Shown here: piece by piece, positions 53,304 to 61,694 of the stretch | Numbering within the stretch: position 1 is the stretch's first letter | Layout: the number at the start of each line of letters is the position of its first letter | From: Citrifermentans bemidjiense Bem | GTDB lineage: Bacteria > Desulfobacterota > Desulfuromonadia > Geobacterales > Geobacteraceae | Reading direction: 5' to 3' | Assembly: GCF_000020725.1 (NCBI RefSeq) | Contig: NC_011146.1 | Coordinates: 558,001 to 622,000, forward strand | DNA length: 64,000 bases | The notes under the pieces: model-generated | The model's input: only the letters and a program-made list of their open reading frames with translations | The model's database searches: none | What the model was told of the DNA's origin: nothing | Translations under genes and position numbers: made by a program

Positions 53304-54245
53304 ATGCAACTTATCAGCAATACCAACATTGACTTTATCGGCAAAAGGAAAGTCAGCTTTGTCATATCGACTATCATTGCGATCATCGGCTTGATTGGTA
53401 TCCTTCAAATCGCCAGGAACTCAGCCAACATGGGCATTGATTTTTCTGGAGGTACCTCGGTCCAGCTAAGCTTCACACATCCTATCCCTCAGGAAAAAGC
53501 ACGCGAACTGCTTTCCGACCACCTTTTCAGAGAGGTCAACTTGCAGGAGATAAAGGGAGGAAACAGGATCCTGGTAAAGGTCGGGAAATCCGGGGCAGAC
53601 GTTTCCGAAACGATCACGGCAGTATTTAAAAAGGAGTTTCCTGGCAACGCCTTTGTCGTCGAAAGCTCAACTGATGTCGGTCCCTCGATCGGTAACAAAC
53701 TCAAAACGGATACTCTGAAAGCTGTGGGCCTTTCCATGATCGGCATCATCCTCTATATCGCTTGGCGGTTCGATTTTAAATTCGGAGTAGGTGCCATAGC
53801 CGCCACACTGCACGACGTGCTCGCAATGGTCGCTCTGTTTTACCTGATGAACAAGGAGATCAACCTTCTTTTCATAACCGCAGTCCTGACCATTGCCGGC
53901 TACTCCCTTACAGACACCGTGGTGGTTTTCGACAGGATCAGGGAAAACCTGCATAAGTATGTGGATGACACCAAAGAGGGTCTGTTCAACAGGAGCATCA
54001 ACGAAGTTCTCCCTAGAACCGTGATCACCTCACTGACCACATTCCTTGCAGCCATCTCCTTATTCCTGTTCGGCGGCGAGGTGATTCACGATTTTGCCCT
54101 GGCACTGGTAGCCGGCATCGTCATTGCCACATATTCATCCATATTCATAGCAAGCCCAATCGTTGCGGTGCTTGAGGCAAGGCGGGGCGGATGGGAGTTG
54201 GCGGACGGGGACGGCTTAAGTGGAACCAGTGAGGAGGAACTGTAA
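53304..54245 (+). CDS. secF: Protein translocase subunit SecF
   Basis: A 313-residue partner of SecD: TM1 at about 17-37, the periplasmic MGIDFSGGTSVQLSF domain, DVGPSIGNKLKTDTL and five C-terminal helices with the LTDTVVVFDRIREN motif. The ATG at 53304 is 13 bp after the secD stop with AGAGGAAA upstream; the longer open frame overlaps secD and is not used. A GDGLSGTSEEEL tail is extra. Confidence 0.94.
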   Translation: MQLISNTNIDFIGKRKVSFVISTIIAIIGLIGILQIARNSANMGIDFSGGTSVQLSFTHPIPQEKARELLSDHLFREVNLQEIKGGNRILVKVGKSGADVSETITAVFKKEFPGNAFVVESSTDVGPSIGNKLKTDTLKAVGLSMIGIILYIAWRFDFKFGVGAIAATLHDVLAMVALFYLMNKEINLLFITAVLTIAGYSLTDTVVVFDRIRENLHKYVDDTKEGLFNRSINEVLPRTVITSLTTFLAAISLFLFGGEVIHDFALALVAGIVIATYSSIFIASPIVAVLEARRGGWELADGDGLSGTSEEEL

Positions 54246-54248
54246 AAA

Positions 54249-56003
54249 ATGCACAACCTCGATCTCATCATGACAATAACCGGCGGCTTTACGGCAGCAC
54301 TGCTATTTGGGTATCTTACCCATCGCCTGGGCATGTCGACGATTGTCGGCTACCTTTTGGCCGGCATTGCCGTCGGATCGCATACCCCTGGTTTTGTCGC
54401 GGACCGAGCCATGGCTGAACAGTTTGCCGAAATCGGTGTCATCCTGCTCATGTTCGGCGTAGGCCTTCAGTTTCACCTGAAGGAGTTACTTGAGGTGCGG
54501 CGCGTAGCCATACCCGGAGCCCTTTGTCAGAGCGCCGTAGCAACCCTCCTTAGTTGCCTTGTGGCGAGGTGGCTGGGGTGGGGGTGGTCGGCAGGGATAG
54601 TGTTTGGCTTTGCAGTTTCGGTGGCCAGCACGGTGGTTCTACTTCGCGTCCTGGTTGACAACAACGAGATGCACACTCCGACCGGCCACATCGCAGTGGG
54701 GTGGCTGGTCGTCGAGGATATACTGACCGTGTTTCTGCTGGTAATTCTGCCGATACTGTTCGGCGCTGGTACGGCGGACTCGGCGAGTCTCCCCGCGGCC
54801 ATCGGCATCTCTTTGGCTAAGATAGCACTTCTCGTTGGGCTGACCTTCTGGGTAGGCGGGCGCACCATCCCATGGCTCCTGGAGCGTGTGGCCGCTACCC
54901 ATTCGCGCGAACTCTTCACCCTCACCGTCCTGGTTCTTGCCCTTGGGATTGCCGTTGCATCGACAAAGGTCTTCGGCGTCTCCATGGCGCTAGGCGCATT
55001 CCTGGCGGGGATGGTGGTGAAGCAGTCCGACTTCAGCTTCCGCGCAGCCTCGGAGGCGCTTCCCATGAGGGACGCCTTCGCGGTGCTCTTCTTCGTCTCG
55101 GTGGGAATGCTTTTTAACCCCGGGCATCTGATGCAGGAACCGGGTCTCGTGCTCATTACCTTGGTGATAATCCTGCTGGGGAAGCCGTTGGCCGCGCTGA
55201 CGATTGTGCTTGTCCTGAGGTATGCCCCTCGTGTGGCACTCTCAGTTGCCGTCGCCCTGGCTCAGATCGGCGAGTTTTCGTTCATCCTGGCCACGGCAGG
55301 TAAGGACATGGGGGTGTTGGGAGAGAGTGGAGCAAATACTATAGTTGCCGCTGCGATTATCTCGATCAGCCTCAACCCGCTTTTGTACCGGCTTATTGGT
55401 CCCCTGGAGCGGCGGGCAAGGCACACCCGTCTGTGGCAAATACTTGAAGCAAGGTCAAAACCACATGCACTAGGCGGCGAAGCGGTCCCAGGCCTGCATT
55501 CGGTATCCCGCGACCGTGCAATCGTGGTGGGGTACGGCCCGACAGGAAAAACTCTGGTGCGCCTGCTAGTCGACAACGGAGTTGATCCGTTTGTGGTGGA
55601 GATGAACATACATATGGTTCGGCAATTACAGGCCGATGGGATTGGAGTAATTTATGGTGACGCAACCAACCGCGATACGCTCTGCGCTGCCGGGATACAG
55701 GATGCCGTTGCCCTCATCCTCACCTCTTCCGGAATGCAAGGGAGTGAGGAGACTATCCAGTTGGCCCGGGAGATAAACCCGAGACTGCGGATCATCGCCC
55801 GCACCACCTATTTGCGGAATATACAAACGCTTCGCGAGGCAGGAGCTGAAGCGGTTTTTTCAGGTGAGGGTGAGATTGCGCTCAACATGACTGAACACAT
55901 GTTGCGTAAACTCGGAGCCACTGATGAACAGATAAGCCGAGAACGAGACCGAGTCAGAGACGAATTGCTCGGTGGCTCAATGACCGGGCTTAAAGTGACA
56001 TGA
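54249..56003 (+). CDS. Kef-type cation:proton antiporter with TrkA-N domain (YbaL-like)
   Basis: 584 residues. About 12-13 transmembrane helices of the CPA2 family span 1-390 (HRLGMSTIVGYLLAGIAVG; SVASTVVLLRVL; VVEDILTVFLLV; ALAQIGEFSFILA). The cytoplasmic RCK/TrkA-N domain (about 413-540) begins with AIVVGYGPTGKTLVRLL, a GxGxxG nucleotide site that senses NAD(H) or a similar ligand. It probably exports potassium or sodium in exchange for protons. It starts 3 bp after secF, so it is in the same transcript; the combination with secDF suggests a link to proton-motive-force control, which is inference. Confidence 0.88.
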   Translation: MHNLDLIMTITGGFTAALLFGYLTHRLGMSTIVGYLLAGIAVGSHTPGFVADRAMAEQFAEIGVILLMFGVGLQFHLKELLEVRRVAIPGALCQSAVATLLSCLVARWLGWGWSAGIVFGFAVSVASTVVLLRVLVDNNEMHTPTGHIAVGWLVVEDILTVFLLVILPILFGAGTADSASLPAAIGISLAKIALLVGLTFWVGGRTIPWLLERVAATHSRELFTLTVLVLALGIAVASTKVFGVSMALGAFLAGMVVKQSDFSFRAASEALPMRDAFAVLFFVSVGMLFNPGHLMQEPGLVLITLVIILLGKPLAALTIVLVLRYAPRVALSVAVALAQIGEFSFILATAGKDMGVLGESGANTIVAAAIISISLNPLLYRLIGPLERRARHTRLWQILEARSKPHALGGEAVPGLHSVSRDRAIVVGYGPTGKTLVRLLVDNGVDPFVVEMNIHMVRQLQADGIGVIYGDATNRDTLCAAGIQDAVALILTSSGMQGSEETIQLAREINPRLRIIARTTYLRNIQTLREAGAEAVFSGEGEIALNMTEHMLRKLGATDEQISRERDRVRDELLGGSMTGLKVT

Positions 56004-56027
56004 CGTTGTAAATTCTTTACCTCGAAG

Positions 56028-56070
56028 AACAAGGGGATGCCCGTAAATATAATGGGCGTCCCCTTGTTTC
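56028..56070 (+). terminator. Terminator of the secDF-antiporter operon
   Basis: A 15-bp stem (AACAAGGGGATGCCC with GGGCGTCCCCTTGTT, one G-U) with an 11-nt loop, then TTC. Strong stem, short T tract. Confidence 0.7.
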
Positions 56071-56213
56071 ATTGTTCCGTGGTCGTGGTGGGATGGACGG
56101 GTGAATATGCAGGAGGCTTGAGCGACTGGAAGACCGACGCGGCGAAGTGGTTTTCGGGAATCGCAGGGAAGTCGGATGCGCGAGACACCTGCGCATCGAA
56201 TTTGTTGAACCTG

Positions 56214-56277
56214 TTTTTCGTTTTGTAAGACCTATTTTTCCTTTTGTAAGACCATATTTTTGTTTTGTAAGGCCATG
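56214..56277. repeat. Three direct repeats of 21-22 bp with TTTTGTAAGACC core
   Basis: Units start at 56214, 56235 and 56257, each T5 followed by a short variable base set, TTTTGTAAGRCC and A-T. There are no spacers between units, so it is not a CRISPR. Spacing of two helical turns would suit protein binding. Confidence 0.8.
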
Positions 56278-56907
56278 TTTTTTGGAGCTTGAGAAAACTG
56301 TAATGATATTGCCCCTTTGGAAGCATGAAAAAATAGATCTACAAACAAAAAAACAGACGTGTTTTTTTGTTTGCGTGACTTATCCCCCAAAAAGGGGGGA
56401 TGCTTAAGTGCTGCAAAAGGTTGCGAACGGGAATCGGGCAACGTGAAATTTCCTTGGAGACGTTGCTAGGCTGAAAAAGAAGCACCGGATATGAGGGTGA
56501 TTGATCTTGCCCGGCGAGATATCACCTTTACAAAAATAATGTCACAATGGCCCCAGCCCCTAACTTCCTATCCCCGCAAATCCTCGAAGTCATCTTGCAA
56601 CTGCGCAAGGTCAACGCGCCGGTAATCCAACATTAATCTTCGCCAGTAAAAGTCTTGCCATTTCAAGAAGATGACTGCAAAGTCGCATTGATGCGTAGTT
56701 CACTTTGACAAACATAAATGATGTCTCTATAGTGCCGTCTAATCTTTTGGGCTTTGTGCACTGTGCTCAAGTGAGAGGTGGAATAATAGCCCAAAGGAAA
56801 CGATATGGAATTGTCTGCACCAATTGCGGTTCCAGCATCCGAGGGCACAAGCCGCAATGACATGAGTCGCAATGACCATGACAGAGAGGATGGTTTGGGA
56901 GACAACG
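56278..56907. other. Mostly non-coding interval with a possible minus-strand gene relic
   Basis: It contains a CCCCC-AAAAA-GGGGG hairpin near 56390. On the minus strand, 56568-56699 is an open stretch of 43 codons ending in TAG (…KWQDFYWRRLMLDYRRVDLAQ…) with no start codon or ribosome-binding site, which looks like the decayed end of a gene I cannot name. The promoter at 56705-56733 lies near the end. Confidence 0.3.
56705..56733 (+). promoter_or_regulatory. Sigma-70 promoter of the reductase operon
   Basis: TTGACA (56705-56710), a 17-bp spacer and TATAGT (56728-56733), with a leader of about 170 nt. Confidence 0.7.
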
Positions 56908-57861
56908 ATGAAAGCTGTGACAATAAGCAGGTATGGTGGCAACGAAGTTGTCGAAGTTGCGGATGTGCCGGTGCCTACTCCAGGGGAAGATGACGTACTC
57001 ATCAAGGTCCATGCTGCTTCAGTGAATCCTGTGGACTGGAAGATTCGCAACGGCATGCTGAAGCTCTTTACCGGACGCTCTTTTCCTAAGATTCTCGGCA
57101 GTGAATGCGCTGGTGAGGTCGTTGAAACCGGAGCCAACGTGCGGCAGTTCAAAAAAGGGGATTTTGTCATTGGCTACCCGGGAATAAAAAGGTTGGCTGC
57201 CTTTGCTGAGTATGTTTGCGCTGACAAGGGAAGCACCTTTGTAAAGCCCGGCAATGTCAGCTCCGAGGAAGCATCCACGCTCCCCATTGCCGGGCTGACC
57301 GCATTGCGGGCGCTGCGGGACTTGGGCAAAGTTGCCGAGGGTGGGCACGTCTTGATCAATGGCGCGTCGGGAGGTGTAGGGACATTTGCCGTACAGATTG
57401 CAAAGATCCTTGGCGCGCGTGTCACCGCCGTATGCAGCGCCAGCAATGCAGCCCTGGTGCAAGATCTCGGTGCCGACCGGGTGTTGGATTATGCGCACGA
57501 GGACTTCACCAAAGGTGGCGAGAGGTTCGACGTCGTCTTCGACGCCATTGCCAAGCGCTCGTTTGCCGAGTGCAAAAGGGCGATGACGGCAAAGGGAGTC
57601 TACGTAAGCACGCTTCCGTCACCTTCCGTGCTGCTGAACCAGTACCTCACCCGATTTTTCACCCGGAAAACTGCAAAGGCCGTGATGGTTAAGCCCAATG
57701 CCGCGGATATGGAATGGATGAAGAAATATATCGAAGCAGGCAAACTCAGGGTTGTCGTTGATAAGGTTTTTTCTCTGGAGCAGATAAAGGAAGCCTTCAT
57801 CTATAGTGAATCGGGAAAGGCTAAGGGAAAGATTGTTGTCAGGACGGGCGAAAGTGAATAA
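56908..57861 (+). CDS. Zinc-independent MDR-family NAD(P)H:quinone/enone oxidoreductase
   Basis: 317 residues of the medium-chain dehydrogenase/reductase superfamily. The catalytic domain (about 1-120) has VHAASVNPVDWKIRNG and lacks the structural and catalytic zinc cysteine sets, as in quinone reductases. The Rossmann fold carries VLINGASGGVGTFAVQIAK (about 150-168). It probably reduces a quinone or enone with NAD(P)H. The start is the ATG at 56908 with GGGAGA before it; ATGs further upstream in frame lack one. It is followed by a nitroreductase gene, with which it probably shares a transcript. Confidence 0.82.
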   Translation: MKAVTISRYGGNEVVEVADVPVPTPGEDDVLIKVHAASVNPVDWKIRNGMLKLFTGRSFPKILGSECAGEVVETGANVRQFKKGDFVIGYPGIKRLAAFAEYVCADKGSTFVKPGNVSSEEASTLPIAGLTALRALRDLGKVAEGGHVLINGASGGVGTFAVQIAKILGARVTAVCSASNAALVQDLGADRVLDYAHEDFTKGGERFDVVFDAIAKRSFAECKRAMTAKGVYVSTLPSPSVLLNQYLTRFFTRKTAKAVMVKPNAADMEWMKKYIEAGKLRVVVDKVFSLEQIKEAFIYSESGKAKGKIVVRTGESE

Positions 57862-57898
57862 AGCACCTGTAGCCCGAAGAGGTAATAAGAGAGATCCG

Positions 57899-58552
57899 AT
57901 GGAGAAAAATGATCAAACAATAGGAACCTTGAGTGAGATCGTCCGCGCGAGGAGAACGATACGCAGCTTTTCTAATAACGTTCCGCCTGTGGAGGAAATG
58001 GAAGAGATTCTTCGATCAGCGATATTCGCTCCATTTGGTCGTGCCACAGGGCTTCCTCCAAAGGAGATCCGCAAGATTTTCGTCTTTTCGCAGGGTACGG
58101 AACCTATGGAACAGGCAAGAGAACTGCTGCTCATGGAGATAAGTCGTGTTGCTCGCAAGGTGAAGATCGCAATCACTCTCTTCCCCTTTCTCAAAAAGAC
58201 AATGGGGCTATTTGCAGAACGCATTTCAGTGCTTGAACGAAAGGGGATACCCGGTCTTTTGGAAGCCCCGTACTATGTCGTCATTGCGACCCGAAAGGGG
58301 TTTCCAGCCATGGAAAAGCAAACCATAGCACATGCGATGCAAAACATGTGGCTGTCGGCTACTGCGCAAGGCCTCGGATTGCAGCCCATTTCTCAGACCA
58401 GCATCATGTCGAAGAACAAGGAGTTCATGCAGTTGCTGGGGTTGAAGGCGGGCGATTATGAGTTGGACGGATGTGTCATCGGGGTGCAGAAGGCGCCTGC
58501 CGAACCCCGCGAGGAACGTCAGCTGGAAGATTTCGTTACCTGGGTTAGGTAA
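57899..58552 (+). CDS. Nitroreductase-family flavoprotein
   Basis: 217 residues. N-terminal IVRARRTIRSFSNNVPPVEEMEEILRSAIFAPFGRA is the FMN-binding signature of the family, and MQNMWLSATAQGLGLQPIS the second FMN/dimer segment. The middle region (KVKIAITLFPFLKKTMGLFAER) is unusually long and basic. Likely an NAD(P)H-dependent reductase of unknown substrate. The ATG at 57899 is 37 bp after the reductase stop; a frame extending to 57806 would overlap that gene. Confidence 0.8.
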   Translation: MEKNDQTIGTLSEIVRARRTIRSFSNNVPPVEEMEEILRSAIFAPFGRATGLPPKEIRKIFVFSQGTEPMEQARELLLMEISRVARKVKIAITLFPFLKKTMGLFAERISVLERKGIPGLLEAPYYVVIATRKGFPAMEKQTIAHAMQNMWLSATAQGLGLQPISQTSIMSKNKEFMQLLGLKAGDYELDGCVIGVQKAPAEPREERQLEDFVTWVR

Positions 58553-58643
58553 GAGGCAATATTCCAGGAGGTTCTGAAGGAATGCAAGCGCGCCTCAAGC
58601 TCATTCCGCCTCAACTGCGACTGAATAGGGGTGGGGAGGTGTT

Positions 58644-59297
58644 GTGAAGCGATCTAAAAAAATAATGTTCTGCTCTGCTGGTTCTGTTCTTCTTCTGGTG
58701 CTTGTGCTATTCGCTGCGATCTACTGGAGTATGCGCCCCACAACGGGAACTCCAATCAACAAATATGCCACTCCACGCGCTGCGCTTCTTATCGTTGACA
58801 TCCAAGAAGACTACACTGGCCCGCAAGCAAAGAAACGCTACAGGGACGGTGATCGCATCGTCACTGTCTCTAATGCATTACTGGCACAGGCCCAAGCAAA
58901 CGGAGCCGTTGTCGTGTTTGTAAAGAACGTGATCGATAACCCGATCATGTCTGCTCTCATGGGCGGAATCAACGCCCCAGATTCACCCGGTGCGGAAATG
59001 GACCGCCGCCTCATCGAAATTCCCGCGGCGGTTACTTTCCAGAAGAGCCGGCCGGATGCGTTTTCCACTCCAGAGCTTGATGCCTATCTTAGAGAAAAGC
59101 AGGTAGACCAAATATTTATCACCGGCCTGGACGGCGCCTACTGTGTGAGCGCCACTGCTCGTGGCGCTCTCAATCGCGGCTACAAAGTGACGCTGTTTCA
59201 GGACGGCGTAGCGACCGAAAGCAGCAAAAACATAGAGGAGTTGGCCAAGAGTTGGCGTCAAGCCGGAGCTCAAGTTAAGACGGGCTCCGAGATTTAA
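58644..59297 (+). CDS. Membrane-anchored isochorismatase-like cysteine hydrolase
   Basis: 217 residues. An N-terminal transmembrane helix or uncleaved signal (about 8-29) is unusual for this normally cytosolic family. The alpha/beta hydrolase-like core has the catalytic triad D52 (LIVDIQEDY), K134 (FQKSRPDAF) and C167 (GLDGAYCVSATA), so it should hydrolyse an amide, nicotinamide-like or isochorismate-like substrate. It has a GTG start with GGGGAGG before it. Confidence 0.82.
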   Translation: MKRSKKIMFCSAGSVLLLVLVLFAAIYWSMRPTTGTPINKYATPRAALLIVDIQEDYTGPQAKKRYRDGDRIVTVSNALLAQAQANGAVVVFVKNVIDNPIMSALMGGINAPDSPGAEMDRRLIEIPAAVTFQKSRPDAFSTPELDAYLREKQVDQIFITGLDGAYCVSATARGALNRGYKVTLFQDGVATESSKNIEELAKSWRQAGAQVKTGSEI

Positions 59298-59352
59298 TCC
59301 GACGTCCAGCCCGAGCGGTGTTATTCCCTGGTTGCACTATTAAAGAGGCGAA

Positions 59353-59715
59353 ATGATAGCCATAACCTACAATGACCGATTCTTTAAGGCGGTAAGCAAT
59401 TCTGAAAATGGCGAGGTGGATGAGAGCACCATCTTCCATTACCGGCAGACGGATGACCTCGTGTGGGGCACCTACCAAGGAGGACAAGTCCGGTTCGGTA
59501 CGCTCGTCGCCAAGGTTCTTCCAGATGCGTCTCTGGAAATGAGATACAGCCATGTGAACCTCAACGGCGAGATGATGACAGGGGAGTGCCGCTCGACGCC
59601 GGAATTGTTGAAGGATGGACGCATCAAACTGAACGAGAAATGGCAGTGGACCTGCGGCGATTGCTCTGAAGGTGAATCTGCCGTGGAAGAATTACTCTCA
59701 GGCGATTTAAGCTAG
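59353..59715 (+). CDS. Conserved hypothetical small protein
   Basis: 120 residues, soluble and beta-rich, with a repeated pattern of short strands (VWGTYQGGQVRFGTLVAKVLPDASLEMRYSHVN) and a CRSTPELLKDGRI segment followed by WTCGDC near the end. Relatives are often labelled n-acetylglutamate synthase in databases without evidence; I see no acetyltransferase motif. AAAGAGG precedes the ATG. A weak AGGGGCA/TGCCCT hairpin with four T follows near 59780-59803. Confidence 0.6.
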   Translation: MIAITYNDRFFKAVSNSENGEVDESTIFHYRQTDDLVWGTYQGGQVRFGTLVAKVLPDASLEMRYSHVNLNGEMMTGECRSTPELLKDGRIKLNEKWQWTCGDCSEGESAVEELLSGDLS

Positions 59716-60075
59716 CAGCCTGCTCGCCCACCGCCCACTTCTGCTCCGGCATCCGCTTTTAAAAGAGTGCAAACACTTCAGGGGCATACTCTCGTGCCCT
59801 TTTCAACGACCCTCCGCATCTCTTCCTTCCCCAATTAGGCTGCTTGCCCAAGTTCCCTTTTCCAGTACTATTGGATCTTGTTAATTTTTTTTCTTTCTGT
59901 ACCCCCGCTAAGGCTACTCATATTCCCCCAAAGCTTCTCTCAGTTAGTAAAACCGTGGCACATGGCACCTGTAGTTTGTTGGACTAAAGGGGGCTGACTG
60001 TTCATGCGCCACAATGTCGTGAGGCGCACCGCAGGCATTATGACTTGTTCATCCTAAAAACGGGAGGGCGAAGCT
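59716..60075. other. Non-coding interval
   Basis: 360 bp, pyrimidine-rich in its first half. It holds the weak terminator-like hairpin at 59780-59803 and a TGCGCC-N12-GGCGCA inverted repeat near 60005. No ORF with a ribosome-binding site and no sigma-54 or sigma-70 promoter that I would defend. Confidence 0.4.
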
Positions 60076-60816
60076 TTGAAAGCATCACACGGCCCGGAAA
60101 ACGCTTCTGAAATAATGGCAGGGCTCATCCCCCCGGAGCAATGGATGGTCTACGCCCTTTTCATCAACGAAATGGCAACCAGCGGCATCCCGTTCGCGGT
60201 CGGCGGCGGGTTGGCGGTCTCGGCCTACTCCGCCTGCGTCCGCAATACCAAGGACATGGACATTTACCTCCTGGAGAAAGACAGCCGGCAGGTCATCGAG
60301 ATGAGCAGGCAACTTGGATTCGAGGAGTACACCGAGGTGCCGTACGATCGGACCTGGAGTTACCGCTGCACTCGCGGGGGCTACATCATAGACCTGCTCT
60401 GGTACATGCTGAATGGAAGGAGTTCCATAGACGAGACTTGGCTCACCTTGGGGTGGGAGCTTCTGGTTCGCGAGGTGCCGGTCAAACTCCTCCCTGTGGA
60501 AGAGCTGATTTGGTCGAAGCTCTATATTCTCAGGCACGATCGTGCCGACTGGCCCGACATCCTCAGTCTGCTCTATGCACGCGGAGTGGAACTCGACTGG
60601 GACCGCTTGCTTACAAATCTGGGGGCGGACCGGATGGTATTGGGGAGCGTGGTGAATCTGCTGCGCTGGTTCTGCCCTGGCCTTGCCTGCCGGCTCCCTG
60701 AGTCCATCTGGGCACCGATGGGGCTTCTTCCTCCGTCGTGCTCTACTGCGGAGACCGACCACGATAGGGTGGCGCTTTTCAACTGCGAGCATCTTTTTGG
60801 TGGAGGCTTGTCATGA
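60076..60816 (+). CDS. Nucleotidyltransferase-fold protein
   Basis: 246 residues. FAVGGGLAVSAYSACVRNTKDMDIYLL (about 38-64) fits the pattern GG…R-TKD-D of minimal nucleotidyltransferases related to AbiEii and aminoglycoside-type enzymes; two metal-binding aspartates are in KDMDIYL and a third may be the D in YIIDLLWYM. KLLPVEELIWSKLYIL and DWPDILSLL follow, as in that family. TTG start with GGGAGGG upstream. It is coupled by a 4-base overlap to a TIM-barrel gene and not to an antitoxin, so a toxin role is not indicated. Confidence 0.65.
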   Translation: MKASHGPENASEIMAGLIPPEQWMVYALFINEMATSGIPFAVGGGLAVSAYSACVRNTKDMDIYLLEKDSRQVIEMSRQLGFEEYTEVPYDRTWSYRCTRGGYIIDLLWYMLNGRSSIDETWLTLGWELLVREVPVKLLPVEELIWSKLYILRHDRADWPDILSLLYARGVELDWDRLLTNLGADRMVLGSVVNLLRWFCPGLACRLPESIWAPMGLLPPSCSTAETDHDRVALFNCEHLFGGGLS

Positions 60817-61589
60817 AAATAGGAGCCATGAACCATCCCTGCCGCAATCCCGCCGACGAGATACGCCGCTTCGCCGACATGGGGCTCGACTTCATCGACT
60901 TGACGTTGGAGCCGCCGCAAGCCGGATGGTGGCAATGCAACTTGCAGCAGATAAAGGCGGCGCTGGCCGAGACCGGGATGGGGGTGGTAGGCCACACCGC
61001 CTACTATCTCCCCATCGCCCATCCCTTCGAGGAGGTGCGGCGTGGGGCGATCGACGGATTTCGCCACTGTATTGAGATTTTTGCCGAGCTAGGGGCGAAG
61101 GCGATGAACATACATCCCGACGCCCACGCGCCGATGCATGACCGGTCCTTCGTAATCAGCCAGAACCTGAAGAGCCTGACCGAAATCATGAAGGCGGCGG
61201 AGGGGACAGGCGTGAGTGTCATGGTTGAAAACCTTCCCCGCAACTTCAACTCGGCCGCGCAACTGGCGGAGCTGCTCGATCCCCTTCCGCAACTGGGGCT
61301 GCACCTCGACATCGGCCACACTGAGTTGATGGTGAAGACGAGCACCGCCGACGAGATCTTGGAGCGTTTCGGCTCGCGCCTCATGCATGCCCATCTCCAC
61401 GACAACAAGGGGGGCGATGCCGATCTCCACCTCCCGCTCGGTGCCGGGGTCATCGATATTCCCAGGCATCTCGCTGTTTTGAAGAAGTCAGGCTACGACG
61501 GCACCATCACCCTCGAAGTATTCACGCCGGATACGAGCTACCTGAAGTACAGCGCCAAGAGGCTTCGTGCCATGTGGGACGAAGCATGA
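60813..61589 (+). CDS. Sugar-phosphate isomerase/epimerase-like TIM-barrel protein
   Basis: 258 residues of the xylose-isomerase-like / AP endonuclease 2 superfamily. Metal-binding residues appear along the strands: GHTAYYLP, MNIHPDAH, MVENLPR, LHLDIGHTE, HAHLHDNKGG and LEVF. GGDADLHLPLGAG is typical of sugar-phosphate isomerases. The substrate is unknown. The ATG overlaps the previous stop (ATGA), so translation of the pair is coupled. Confidence 0.8.
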   Translation: MKIGAMNHPCRNPADEIRRFADMGLDFIDLTLEPPQAGWWQCNLQQIKAALAETGMGVVGHTAYYLPIAHPFEEVRRGAIDGFRHCIEIFAELGAKAMNIHPDAHAPMHDRSFVISQNLKSLTEIMKAAEGTGVSVMVENLPRNFNSAAQLAELLDPLPQLGLHLDIGHTELMVKTSTADEILERFGSRLMHAHLHDNKGGDADLHLPLGAGVIDIPRHLAVLKKSGYDGTITLEVFTPDTSYLKYSAKRLRAMWDEA

Positions 61590-61590
61590 T

Positions 61591-61656
61591 TTGCTAGGAG
61601 AAGCCGTAACCGCTCAAGAAAAGGGCGACCTCGTTGAATACCTGAAGTCGATCTAG
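61591..61656 (+). pseudogene. C-terminal relic of a c-type cytochrome-like gene
   Basis: In frame from 61591 to a TAG at 61656 the DNA reads LLGEAVTAQEKGDLVEYLKSI. T-AQEK-DLVEYLKS is the usual last helix of mono- and di-haem cytochromes c. Nothing upstream continues the gene; the stop of the TIM-barrel gene is just before it. It looks like a deletion scar. Confidence 0.45.
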
Positions 61657-61694
61657 CGCCAGCACAACACCAATGAAGGTTGAGGAGGGTACCG

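Noticed and set aside
56214-56277. CRISPR array
   Set aside because: Only three units, directly adjacent with no unique spacers, and no cas genes in the window.
59940-59985. Sigma-54 promoter near TGGCAC
   Set aside because: The GG-N10-GC spacing is not met in either possible register.
60076-60816. AbiE-type toxin-antitoxin module
   Set aside because: No antitoxin-like gene is adjacent; the coupled partner is a TIM-barrel protein.
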